From NCBI GenBank assembly GCA_018398765.1, contig JAHBMJ010004082.1, forward strand, positions 20,058 to 84,057: DNA of 64,000 nt. The letters run 5' to 3'. A program made the position numbers and the translations under genes. The DNA comes from Chromera velia. Taxonomy: Eukaryota; Sar; Chromeraceae. The notes under the pieces were generated by a model that worked only from the letters and a program-made list of their open reading frames with translations, was not told the DNA's origin and searched no databases. Of the stretch, positions 13,201 to 23,402 are shown piece by piece (positions within the stretch are counted from its first letter, which is position 1; each line of letters starts with the position of its first letter).

Positions 13201-13528
13201 GGGTTCATCGAGATCATCCCAGAACTTGCAACCTCTTGCATGATCGTTCAGCAGATCACAGCTTCTTCAAACATTGCCTGCAGGCTGAGTCTACGCAACT
13301 ACATGTGCCTCAATTTTAGAAGCCAACAAATCGTTCTGACAAGAGACTCTCAGTTCAGTCAGTCCCATGAACACCCCAAAAGATTCATTTGCATCGGAAG
13401 CATGTATTGCATCACAAACAGTGCCTGAACCACAAACCCTACCGCCACCGACACGTTTCTCGGCGTATTCCGATCTTCCCCCTTCAGACAAACCACTCAC
13501 TGCACGCAATTAAATAACAAAACGGAAC
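10293..13528. other. Intergenic, no supported gene
   Basis: It begins with the 3' flank of the channel gene, including a (GAGAA)n tract near 10312-10350. Pyrimidine-rich sequence with TTTG repeats follows near 10890-10912, and a compound (CAAA)n(CAGA)n tract near 11363-11422. From about 12560 to 13060 it is AT-rich and ORF-poor, typical of decayed transposon sequence. Open frames of 60-210 codons have low-complexity composition and no recognisable domain or exon phasing. Confidence 0.5.
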
Positions 13529-14527
13529 TCAGACTTGGAACTTCCCGCACGCCTCCTCACTCTTCTCCCAGAGCATTTCGAGGGCCTCACAGTCCGTCTC
13601 GGAAGGACGAGCAGGCACAGAGACGGCAGGACCGGACATGCTGTGAAACCACCCGTTGGGCCCCCACAGTTCCCCGCTCTTCACTCCGTCTCCCATCATC
13701 GTCTTCAGCAGACCCATAGTGCCGTCCTCTGCGGACTGAATCACATAGCCCATCAAGGTCAGGAAAAGACCCCCACCAAGCGATCCTTTCGCAATCAGAT
13801 CATCCGCAAGATTCGTTGAAGAGGCCCCAGGATGGCAGGTGAGTGCCTTGACCTTCGAATTCTTCTCGGCCAGCTTCTTGTGAAGTGCCTGGGTGAACAC
13901 GGCATTCGCCAGTTTGGTCTGTTGATACCTGACGAAGTTGGGGGACCCGAGCCCCTTTCCGTTCCCTCCCAGATCCCCCCCCCTCTTCTCAAGAAAGCGG
14001 GCTTCCAACTTCTTCGTCCACTTCCGTGCCCCACTCGAGTGATTCACCACCCGCGCCTCTCCATGGACCTCTGCACCTTTCTCCAAACAGGGCAGAAGAA
14101 GAGAAGTAAGGAGGAAGTGGCTGAGGTGGTTCGTCTGCATCTGCACGTCGTAGCCGTCCTTTGTCGCAATGTCTTCGTTCCCCATCACACCCGCATTGTT
14201 TGCGAGGCAGTACAGGTGGGGGTACTGTGCCTTCACCGTCTCCCCGGCTTTGCGGACGGAGGCGAAGTCTTGGAGATCGCAGTCGACTGCTTCGAAGGTG
14301 CCGGAGGGGACCGCCTCTTTAAGAGACGCGAGGGACTTCTCTGCCCTCTCGGAGGGCCGGTTCAAAAGCAGAACCGTACCGCCCTGCTCGGCCACCGTGC
14401 GGGCAGCCACAAAGCCCGTGCCGGAAGTGGTGCCTGTGATGGCGAAGACCTTCCCATCAACGCGCGGAAGTTCTTTCTTGAAGTTCTCAAACCAACAGGA
14501 CTTAGGGTCGGGCATGCCGGCACTCAT
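13529..14527 (-). CDS. Short-chain dehydrogenase/reductase
   Basis: A single uninterrupted frame of 332 residues starting at ATG 14527. It shows the Rossmann cofactor motif TGTTSGTG (residues 31-38), NNAG (110-113), a Ser-Ser-Gly before the active site, and the catalytic YQQTK near residue 206. This is the classical or extended SDR layout and most resembles the retinol-dehydrogenase/protochlorophyllide-reductase-like group of NAD(P)-dependent oxidoreductases. Substrate cannot be read from sequence. The frame stays open upstream to 14959, but that part is built from ATGCAT and GCGCGC repeats (Cys/Ala/His-rich), so the internal Met followed by a normal SDR N-terminus was preferred. A targeting extension is not excluded. 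It is intronless, unlike its neighbours, and lies divergently from the LRR gene. Confidence 0.85.
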   Translation of the reverse strand: MSAGMPDPKSCWFENFKKELPRVDGKVFAITGTTSGTGFVAARTVAEQGGTVLLLNRPSERAEKSLASLKEAVPSGTFEAVDCDLQDFASVRKAGETVKAQYPHLYCLANNAGVMGNEDIATKDGYDVQMQTNHLSHFLLTSLLLPCLEKGAEVHGEARVVNHSSGARKWTKKLEARFLEKRGGDLGGNGKGLGSPNFVRYQQTKLANAVFTQALHKKLAEKNSKVKALTCHPGASSTNLADDLIAKGSLGGGLFLTLMGYVIQSAEDGTMGLLKTMMGDGVKSGELWGPNGWFHSMSGPAVSVPARPSETDCEALEMLWEKSEEACGKFQV

Positions 14528-15341
14528 CTTGTCAGAGGTAATTAAGGGAAACGTGCGATAACTTGTCAAAGAACGAAGGACGGAGATTGGAGACGAGACG
14601 GGAAAGGCTCTGACAATGACGTGCGTTTCTGTTGGTTTGATGTACAGACGCAATTCAGTACAGCTGCAATTCGGTGTGATTGTCGAAGAATGAATGAGAG
14701 TACTGTGCGGGATCTCTTGTGCATATGTACGCTTTTCCAAGTTCCAACTGCTTTGTTCTCGACAGCCCTCCGGAGTACGTCTCAGGGTCATGCAGCGCAA
14801 TGATTGCATGCATGACGTCTCGAAGTCTCGACGCGCGCGCCGAGCGCATGCATGCAGCGCGCGCACATGCATGCATCGCGCGCACCGAAATGCATGCATC
14901 GAATGAAGACCGTTGGAGACGGCTGGAGACACAGATAGACACAGAGCTCGAAACATCATTCATGATAAGTTTCATCATGGACTTTCGACCTATCGAGACC
15001 AGCCTTTGATTCCTACACAGCTTTTCTTCAAGCTGTGCTGTTACTGCTGTGCACGAAGAACATCGAACAAACGATTTGTGCAAGGGCCGCAAGCCAAGTC
15101 TCCAAAACGTCTGACGCTTCTAGAGACCCGAGACTGGATTCCCGCTTTCTCCTTCCTGCTGCGCAAACGTCGCAATACGTTGCCAGGCTCCTGGGATTTC
15201 CTTCAAAGTGATTCCTCGGGCCTTTTCCCATCTGAGAGCTCCACCATTCTGCGCAGCTTTTTTGTATGCGACTATTTTGTCACCATACAGCACACTAGTT
15301 CCTCGCCGTCTCCTAGCTTGCTCTCTTCAGTCGCATTTGAC
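14528..15341. promoter_or_regulatory. Divergent intergenic region with ATGCAT/GCGCGC palindromes
   Basis: This is the roughly 810-bp gap between the SDR gene (leftward) and the LRR gene (rightward). Between about 14800 and 14900 it holds several GCATGCATG and GCGCGCGC blocks that can form cruciforms. TGCATGCA is a known binding site of an ApiAP2 factor in Plasmodium; here the regulatory role is inference. No TATA or initiator element could be assigned. Confidence 0.4.
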
Positions 15342-16164
15342 ATGGATATGGAGGCCAGGGAAAAGGCGCTCGCTGCTGTCTTTGAGCGCGCTCGCCCGAC
15401 TGCACAGGTATGGCGTTCTCCTCTTTGTCGCTTGCGCTCTTTTCGTTTCGTTTCTTTTCTTTCAGGGTGTCGTCAGCGACAGCTGGCCTTTGAGTATCTC
15501 CCTCATGCCATCCTGCATGCGTATTTCGAGAAAAGTGTTTGCTATGGCGGTTTCCGTTTATTGCAGGAAATTTCTGAGCTTGCCTGGAACAGAGACGGCT
15601 TTGGCTGTGCTCTGGTGATCTTAGAATTTATTCGAACGGTCAGCTTCAACAGAATGGGGTGCCTCGCGCCTGCTTCTCGCGGTTCCAGGGGATTTCTACA
15701 GATAGACAGACTTCTGCATATTGGCGTCATTTTGGGAGAAAAGTTAAAGTTGTGCAGTCCGCCGGTTGACTCTGTGGAAGCAAGCTCCCAGTCTAATCTC
15801 TAGTGCCCGCTTCACTCATCCGCAAGGCTTTTTGGAGAAGTCTGATCTAGACCCTGGCTTTTTCTGTGGATGCAGGGACGCTGCGTTCTTCCGTTGACAA
15901 ATGTGGACTTAACAGGTCTGCAGAGGGAACGATAGTTCTTTCTTGTCTCTCTCGTCGTCGGTTTCACGATAGCAGATGGGCATGTATGTGCAATTGCGAG
16001 TGCCAGGCTGTGACCATTTTTGCTGTTCTGACCGTAGCTGGTTCATTTTCTCCTTTCTTCCGCGTGTTTCGTTTGAGTCTTCCAGTTTGCCCGGGGTCTG
16101 CTCCTGGATGCTTTCTCTGGATTCTCTCGATATGGGTGTTCCTTCGTCGTGCGCTTCTTTCTTT

Positions 16165-16195
<31 letters not shown>

Positions 16196-16237
16196 GTCTG
16201 TCTGTCTGTCAAAGGAGGGAGAAGAAGAAGAAACATA

Positions 16238-16275
<38 letters not shown>

Positions 16276-16329
16276 GCCCGAAAGAAAGGAAGCGATTCGG
16301 AAAAAGTGAAGTGAAGAAAAGACGATACA

Positions 16330-16368
<39 letters not shown>

Positions 16369-16469
16369 GTGATGTTCTTTTGTCTTTGTTGCTTTCTTTC
16401 TTTTTGTCTGTCGTGTTCATGAAGAAAAGAAGTGAGAAGAAGAAACATATAGTCCGTCTGTCTGTCTGT

Positions 16470-16502
<33 letters not shown>

Positions 16503-18655
16503 TGGCCTTTTGTCTTTGTTCTTTCTTTCTTTTTGTCTGTGGTGTTCATGAAGAAAAAGAGGGAGAAGAAGAAGAAACATATAGTCTGTCCGTCTGTCTG
16601 TCTGTCTGCCTGCCTGCCTGCCTGCCTGTCTGTCTGCAGGCTTCTCTCTGGGTGTGAGAAAATAGGATCTTTTCTTGTCATCCTTTCGTGAGCCCCAGAC
16701 TCTCGAGTCTCTCCGATGCGGTCCGTGTGCCAGATGAATGTATGGTCAGGGGTGAAGAAAGAAAAAGAAAAAGAAAGGGGACCTCAGAAGGGAAGTGGGG
16801 CTGCACGCGTGCTGTTGGCTCAGGTCGGCTGACACAGGGCGATAGGAGACCGACCTTTCACCTCCCCCTCTGTCGTCACCAGCTTCCCTCTGACTGCAGA
16901 GCAAAACAGGTGTAAGAATACGTGTACGGAGTGTTCACGACAAAAAGAGCCGTTGACAGAAGTCAGAACGAATGCAGCATGCAGAGAAAGCAACCGCTCT
17001 GTGTGCCCTCCCCCCACCCTCCTGCCGTCCGTACGAAATCTCCCGAAAGTGTCAGCCTGTGTGAGATCCCATCGGGCATGTCTGAATACACACGATCTCA
17101 CATTTTCTCACCCCCCCCTGCACCGTCTCCCTGCAGGGCCTCGTGCGTGCAATGAAGCCGCGCTGCCGAGACTCATCTCTTTCTTGCGACTCAAAGTCGG
17201 AGGGACAATAGGAATGCCCCCTAGTTGTATGAAGACTCTCAACCTTTCCAGTCAGTCATATATCGGCTGGTTGGATGACTGATCGATCGGTTTGGGACCA
17301 TCTATAGCAAGGTGTTCAACGAGGGAAATCTAATGGGCCCTCTGAAATAGTTGACAAACCGTTGGTGTAGGTGTGCTTCAGTCACTCGATCCTTCCTTCC
17401 TTCCTCCTCCCTTTTCCCTCAAGACCGCCATCTGATATTCATTTTCGCAGAAAAAAACATTTTTTGTCGTCCGCATGCTCCTCCTGGCTGCAGAGTGCGA
17501 TCTGACCAATGCGGCAGTTGCTCTTTTCTATCAGTTCCCACGCTCCCTCGAAGAGCTTGATTTGAGTGGTCAGTCAGTCCGTAAGGTGTTTTGGCCTGAT
17601 GCGAATAAAAAGTTCATTTCCTTACATTGGGTGCCCGTTTTTCCTTGCCGCGCCTTCTGGACAGCGAAAAGAGAAAATCATTTGAGCACCCAGCCAGTCA
17701 GCTAGGGACGGCCTGCAGCAAGTGCAATGTGCTGAGAGGGCCCCCCAGATTTGCTATTGATTAACATTTCAACCCGTGCACTTCTCTCTTCAACTGTACC
17801 CAGAGGCAGTCAAAAACCCTGTCCCATGTATGTGCCCTTCACGCAACCCTCTCTCACACACCCATGTGAGTGCCTGCTAAACGTAGTGCTAGGTTGATGC
17901 TTCACTCTTCCCTTGAGTGTCTCACCTTGAGACCCTGCGAAAGGATTCTCCTTCTTTCCTTCGGAACTGAAATTTTGTCAGCGCTGCTGGACGGCGTTCC
18001 CCCCTCGCAAAAAAAGAAGAGAACTGAAGGACGAACCCAAAGAAAACAAGAAAGGGGAGCTTACCTCGGATCCATAAGTAGTTTGGCTTCGTTTTTTGCA
18101 GATCACTTTTTTTTGTCTTCTTTCGATCCGCCCGGAGGGTCGCTCCCTCATTCATTCATGCTTGCAGGGAATCATCTCCGCAGTGCCTCTGCTGAAGCCC
18201 TCGGCTCCATCCTTGCCTTGGGATGGCTCCCCGCTCTTCTCAGTCTGGACTTGAGCGACAACCCTCTGGGCCCCTCTGGGGTGCGGGGGCTGGCAAAGGG
18301 TCTGCCTTCACCAGCTGATGCACTCCCCCTACAGTCGCTCAACCTGGCACGAACCAAGGCAGGCCCCATGGGGGTCGCAGCATTGGGGGAGGCGTTGAAA
18401 GCAAAGAAGGTGGCGTCTCTCGGGTCGCTGGACCTTGAAGGGAATGCAATGAGACCAGGGGGGTTCAAACACTTGGCTGCAGCGGTTAGAGAGATGGCCG
18501 TGCCTCACTTGCGAGTGCTGAATTTGAAGAGAAATTTTCTCACCCATGTATCGCGGCAGCACAGAGACTTTGCTCCGTTGAATGATTTTCTGTCAACAAG
18601 TGGGCTGAGAGAATTGGAGGAGTTGGATTTGAGTGACAATGTCCTATTTGACTGA
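15342..18655 (+). CDS. Leucine-rich repeat protein (6 exons)
   Basis: Exons read as 15342-15407, 15477-15638, 15876-15915, 17137-17250, 17494-17568 and 18177-18655. All phases agree, giving 311 residues ending at TGA 18653. The N-terminal 76 residues are helical (RQLAFEYLPHAILHAYFEK). From residue about 77 on, LRRs of the ribonuclease-inhibitor type appear: NVDLTG, LEELDLSG, LLSLDLSDNPLGPSG, LQSLNLARTKAGPMG, LGSLDLEGNAMRPGG, LRVLNLKRN and LEELDLSDN. Such proteins are protein-binding scaffolds; no NACHT or other effector domain is visible. LRR sequence continues past the stop in the same frame, so the gene is probably a truncated version of a longer ancestor. An alternative acceptor at 15465 would give a poorer reading frame. 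Confidence 0.65.
16160..16638 (+). repeat. Compound (TTTC)n/(CTGT)n/(CCTG)n array with a recurring spacer
   Basis: It lies in the long intron 3 of the LRR gene. Blocks of TTTC, CTGT and CCTG repeats alternate with a conserved spacer ending AGAAGAAGAAACATATAGTC (near 16209-16240, 16430-16455 and 16558-16587). The same spacer recurs at 25702-25740 (reverse) and 49250-49318. Confidence 0.85.
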
Positions 18656-20655
18656 TTGGGGGTGGGAGGGGGCGATGTTGCGTCTGCTGCCGCCATTGTC
18701 GCGTCGGGACGGTTTCCGAGATTGCGACGCCTTGACCTGGGGGGCACCCGGATGGTCTCTCCCCAGCTCGCGGCCTTCGCTACTGCTTTCGGAGTAGATG
18801 GGTGTCCCCCTCTGAGAGACGTTGACCTTTCGGGGGGGGGGCCGTCATTTAGTTTCAGAGGGGATTATTGCTTTAGCAAATGCTTTCAATTCGGGACGTC
18901 TCTCTCAGCTGTGTACTTTGAAAATGAGCGAGGGAGGTCATAGGTCATCTGAAGCTTTCTTGGCCTTGCATGTGTCAAAGTTTTGTGACAAGAAATGCGA
19001 TGGGCCTTCAGTTCCTCGATCTTCAAATGATCTCTGACGCTCCCGAAGAGGGTTTGGGGGCCCTCGCAGATGTGATGAGAGTGGGTGCCTTGAAGTCGCT
19101 GCAGATCTTCAGACTAAAGCTTGGTGCGGGCATTGTAGACGGGGATGCCTTGTCGGCATTCGGCAGATCGTTGGGGGGGGGTGGATGTTCGGTTCTCCAA
19201 AAATTGGAATTGGAATGGGTGGATAGTCGGGATGAGGGTGTGGCAGCACTTGCAGAGAGTCTGGCTGGGGGGGGTCTCCCATGCCTTCGGGAGATGTGCC
19301 TGTCTGTGCGGAGCAGGTATTGGAATAATTTTGTTGACTGGGATGAATCAGATGATCATTGGGAGGGTGAAAAGGGTGATGGGGATGGGTGTAGGATTTT
19401 AGGGGAAGTGCTGAGCACTAATAAGATTCCCTCTCTCAGGAGTGTCAGCCTTTGTTGGCACCTTGATTAGACGTTTGCCTGGCTGTGTAACGGCCTATCA
19501 AAGAGCAGCGTTGCTCCTCCAGTGCAGCTAGAGCTGGAGTTAATATCCCAGGATGGAGACGAAGGGGTAAATAGAGCAGTGCGAGGGTTCAGTGAGGTTG
19601 TTCGCGGGGGGAATCTGTCGGGGTTGCGCAAACTGAACCTCGAAAAAGCGCGATTCGAAAAGCATGATGAAAGCAGCAGGGATGGAGGGGGGGAGTTAGG
19701 GGAGGCATCGCTCCATTCTCTAGAGGAGCTTGTGCTGAACGATCAGCCTGAAATTGCGACTGCAATTTTCGACGGTATGTCAAGGGGTCCGGGAGTCCTC
19801 CCTGCTCTCCGCTCCCTCCGCTGCCCCCTGAATAAACTGAAAGACTCCGAAGAAACGCGTGTTGCAGAGAGCCTGTCTGCCGTGTTGACAGCTGGCAAAA
19901 CGCCCTCACTGGTTAATCTGGGAGTGGATCTGTTGCAAAATAGTGAGAAGAGCATGAATGCTTTTGCTGGGGCTCTGTGCTCGCCCCGAATTTCTGCCTT
20001 GCAACGGCTTGGCCTCAGGATCGGCCATACCGGACCTGACGGCTTGTTTGGCTCACGAAAAGAGCAGAGCGTGAAAGTAGTCATGTTGTCGGTAACGATC
20101 AGCTCTGGCAACCTGAGCGGGTTGGTAGACCTTTGTGTATGTTTTGGAAGCCAGGAGAATCTGGAGGATGTCAAGGCGCTATGCGTAGGGCTAAACAGTG
20201 GCAAGCTGCCGTCCCTCCGAAATCTTCGACTCAAGACTGATCCGCCCATGCTTTTTAGATTAGAGGACGAAGTCGGAGCCGCGCTTTCGGGAGTCCTCGT
20301 GGCAGAAAAGCTTCCTCGCTTAAGGACTCTGGAGGTGCGCGGACTGCTGAATGATACAGCGTTCACAACTCTGATGCAGGCCTGGTCGGACCAGCCTCCA
20401 CCTCCTCTGCACAGTTTGCTTCTGGCAGACAATTGCCTGAGTGAATCAGCTGACGCTGTGTTGCCACTTCTGGGGTCGAGGCGCATCCCGACTCTGGAGA
20501 CCGTCAATCTTTTCGGCACGGGACTACAGGGCAGGTCGGAGGCCGCGCTGTGTGGGGCATTCCCGGATGTCATTGATTTCGATTCATCAAATGACTATGT
20601 GGATCCTGTTGAATTGACATTCCCGCATCTTACAAATTCAGTGTGGCATCTGTGA
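18656..20655 (+). pseudogene. Decaying LRR sequence downstream of the LRR gene
   Basis: Immediately after TGA 18653 the same frame continues with LRR units (LRRLDLGGTRM, LRDVDLSGG). It shifts frame at a run of about ten G near 18831-18842 and again near 18970-19000, and meets an in-frame TAG at 19468. A 377-codon open stretch to 20655 then follows, with further LRRs (LRKLNLEKARF, LHSLLLADNCLSESAD, LETVNLFGTGL). This is most simply the degenerating 3' half of a formerly longer LRR gene. Homopolymer sequencing error could explain the frameshift at the G run but not both stop codons. Confidence 0.6.
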
Positions 20656-20870
20656 CCAGACTGGCACTAGCACGCATGCATGGGAGTGCGGAGACACGCA
20701 AAATTAATCCCAAATAGAGCAAGACATTTGATTCATGGTGATAACTAGGGTGATAAACTACTTATCATCATATGTTTCTCCCGGCCCAGTTGTGTATTTT
20801 AAATGTTCTACATCAATTTAATTAATTGAACAATCTATAAGTTATTTTAGACTTTTAGTACCTGGGGTGT
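20656..20870. other. AT-rich gap
   Basis: AT-rich sequence with TTAATTAATTG-type motifs between the LRR pseudogene and the LINE fragment. Nothing else was recognised. Confidence 0.4.
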
Positions 20871-21932
20871 GTGATATCGAATGACGGGTCTCTCAATGGA
20901 GAGATCTATCACCGCATTCAGAAAGCAGGGATGGTGTGGGGAAAGTTGCAGGGGGAGGTGTGGGAGCGGGCAGGGCTTACAACAAAGACGAAAATGCACA
21001 TGTTCAGAGGTGCAGTCTTCCCCGCCCTCCTCTATGGGGCAGAGACGTGGGTAGCCCGAAAAGACCAGATCGGGAAGTTGGAGTCATGGTGCATGGCGCA
21101 TGTGAGGCAGGTGATGAACCAGCCTCGTCAGGAGCGTACTCCTGACGCCGCCCTCCGCCGTGCATTTAGATTGCGCACGATTAAGAACACCATCCGACTT
21201 GCCAGACTCCGGTGGCTGGGGCATGTTGGGAGAATGGGGGGAGAGCGTTTTCCCCGTCAGTTGTTGTTTGGGCATCTCCAAGGAGAGCGCCCCCTTGGTC
21301 GACCCCTCCTTCGTTGGAGTGACTGTGTCCTCTCTGATTTCCGCCTTCTGGAAATCAATGAGGCCGAGTGGCAGACACTTGCCTCTCATAGAGGCAGGTG
21401 GAGGGCGTTAATTCAAGATGGGGTGAAAAAGGTAGAGGAGAGAGCAGCGGAGGAAAAGGAAAAGAAAAGGGAAGTGAGAAAGGGGCAGAGAGATGGAGAT
21501 ACGAAGTGTGAGGCATGTGGACGAACGTTTTCCACCCCCCAGGGGCTTCGCATTCACACAAGCAAAGCACATAAGGACCTCGCCCCCAGACAGCCAGAGT
21601 AGCCGAAGAAGGCAGTCAAAGAAAAGAAAGGAAGCTGGGTTCAGGGCTGTCAGGTGAAGGAAATTCTTAGAAAGTACAAGCAGGGAAGAGGATGGTGTTA
21701 TGAGGTGGCATGGCATGGCTGGCAGTCAACATGACATGAAGCAGCCTCGCTCATGCGCAAGCACGCCCTGCCAGAAGTGGAAGAGTTTGAGAAAAAATGC
21801 AGCTGTTAAGCTATTTGCTAAAGGTTGTGAAATAAGGGTTCATCATTTAATAATCTGCCTTGCGTGTTGTGACTTGCCGAACGCTAGACGCCTATTATGG
21901 GCCAATAGCGATGGCGTATGATGATGATGATG
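20871..21932 (+). mobile_element. 5'-truncated LINE, reverse transcriptase C-terminus
   Basis: An open frame at 20871-21602 encodes the C-terminal part of a non-LTR retrotransposon polyprotein. It has the post-RT thumb/connector signature LLYGAETWVARK and ARLRWLGHVGRM, followed by a basic coiled stretch and a C2H2 finger, CEACGRTFSTPQGLRIHTSKAH. The catalytic palm (YADD) and endonuclease are absent, as expected for 5' truncation. A 3' UTR of about 310 bp ends in a short (ATG)n tail near 21918-21932, which marks the insertion end. It belongs to a different family from the LINE at 56.8-61.2 kb. Confidence 0.8.
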
Positions 21933-22469
21933 AACCTTTTATTACGTTAGCATTCAAGTTAAGGTAGTAAAAATTAAGTTACACTGAGAACTAGGGTGAG
22001 AATGGTAAGTTATGGTAGTGCTAGTGGTAGTGATGCGCATGCTAGGCGTATCACAGGCTTCACAGTAAAAAAAAAAAAAAAAGAAAAGCAGAATTGGCTT
22101 TAATTATTTATTTTTTTTCTGTAACAGCTAAGCAACAGTTATGTAGTAATGTGCAACACCCAAACAACAGTTACGCAACACGTGAATACCAGTTGTTTAT
22201 CACTGAACATCATCGGCAAAAAAAAAGAAAAGTAAGTCAGAATTTGCTTTATATTTTTTTTTTTTTGCTGTGATACCCCTAGCGCGCATGTAACCAGTCA
22301 ATCAACTAGTCAATCAAATTGAATCAATCAATCTGACTTGGTCGGAGTCAATCAATCAAATTGCGACTCAATCTAGCACTCAATTAATCAATCAATTAAC
22401 ACTTATATTGAGTAAACATTCAGTCTAATTCAAATTTCTGTCAGGATTTACGGGTCGATCGGCGGCCAC
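21933..22469. repeat. AT-rich repeats, poly-A/poly-T pairs and CAAT-type runs
   Basis: Two similar modules (near 22063-22130 and 22210-22275) each run from poly-A through AAAAG-AGAATT-GCTTTA to poly-T and CTGT, suggesting a small decayed repeat unit. Many AATCAATC units lie at 22295-22400. No gene was seen. Confidence 0.5.
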
Positions 22470-22715
22470 CGGGTTGATCGGCGGGCCGCAGCATCGTCAG
22501 TGAGAGTTGATTGATTACAGTCTTTCGTATGCGATTGATAGTAATCGATTGATTATCACGTAAACAGTTTGCGGCACAGGTCTTTTTGGCCTGTGCGGGC
22601 CGGCCAGGAAGGTCCGACGTGTGTATGCGCTTTTTCTGGACGCCGCACGTCGAGCGCTCGGCATTGGGGCAGGAGGCCAATCCTCCAGACATTAATCCTA
22701 TTCTATCCTATCCTA
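22470..22715 (+). mobile_element. Solo LINE 3' UTR with (CCTAT)n tail
   Basis: About 245 bp, nearly identical to 60979-61227, the 3' end of the large LINE in this window. It shares GGCGGGCCGCAGCATCGTCA at its start and CCTCCAGACATTAATCCTAT before the pentanucleotide tail. It is an extremely 5'-truncated insertion of the same family. Confidence 0.85.
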
Positions 22716-23402
22716 CGGAATTAAGAAACTATTATTAAGTACCCAAGATTTATTATAAAATTATTTGAAGCGCTACTAGTTGAAATGATGTATGCATGAA
22801 AAAAAATTTTAAAAAAATATTTGAAAATCAGATACATCGAATTTTTAAAAGGATCGTTTAACATTCGATTCGTTCTTATAAGATTTTCTAGAAAAATTTA
22901 AAAAAAAATTAAAGACTTGTTTTTTAGAAAGTATAAGCCCTTTTTTCGTTTTCGAGTGGGACTCGCAAAACGTTCACGATCACGAAAAGGATGAAGGGGG
23001 ACAAAAGCATGTCGAAGCAGGTCGAGGCGGAGTTAGGGACGGCACATAAACACCCCTTGCATGCCTATCTCCCACTCGGTTCACACCGAGACTCAATATC
23101 CAGTCAGACCTGCGAACGCAGCACGGAGATCGATTGATGTCCTGAAGCATGCTCAAAACACAAGAATTTTTGGAGGTGCAGCTCGATCGGTATATATTAC
23201 AAGCCTGAATAGTTATGACAGTATTTCTAAAAACTTTTCTTGCAGCTAGTCTTGTAGTTTAAAAAGAGACGTAGTTCCTAAAGCCGTCACGACGTCCCCG
23301 AGCACCTCTCTTTGTACAGGCACATACGTGAAGAAACGAATCCCACTGACTGTCATTGATCGACTGTCGACTTATCTTGATCAGTTGAAGCAATGGATTT
23401 GC
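22716..23402. other. Intergenic, AT-rich then unique
   Basis: 22716-22930 is AT-rich with poly-A runs. 22950-23400 is of ordinary composition and holds the downstream flank of the leftward Rpr2-like gene. No gene was supported. Confidence 0.4.

Noticed and set aside
14528-14959. 144-residue N-terminal extension of the SDR frame
   Set aside because: It is encoded by ATGCAT/GCGCGC repeats, is rich in Cys, His and Arg, and lies before a normal SDR N-terminus. A targeting peptide cannot be fully excluded.
16043-16691. Long frames of Thr-Asp-Arg-Gln or Ser-Val-Cys-Leu repeats
   Set aside because: They are CTGT/TTTC microsatellite translations inside an LRR-gene intron.
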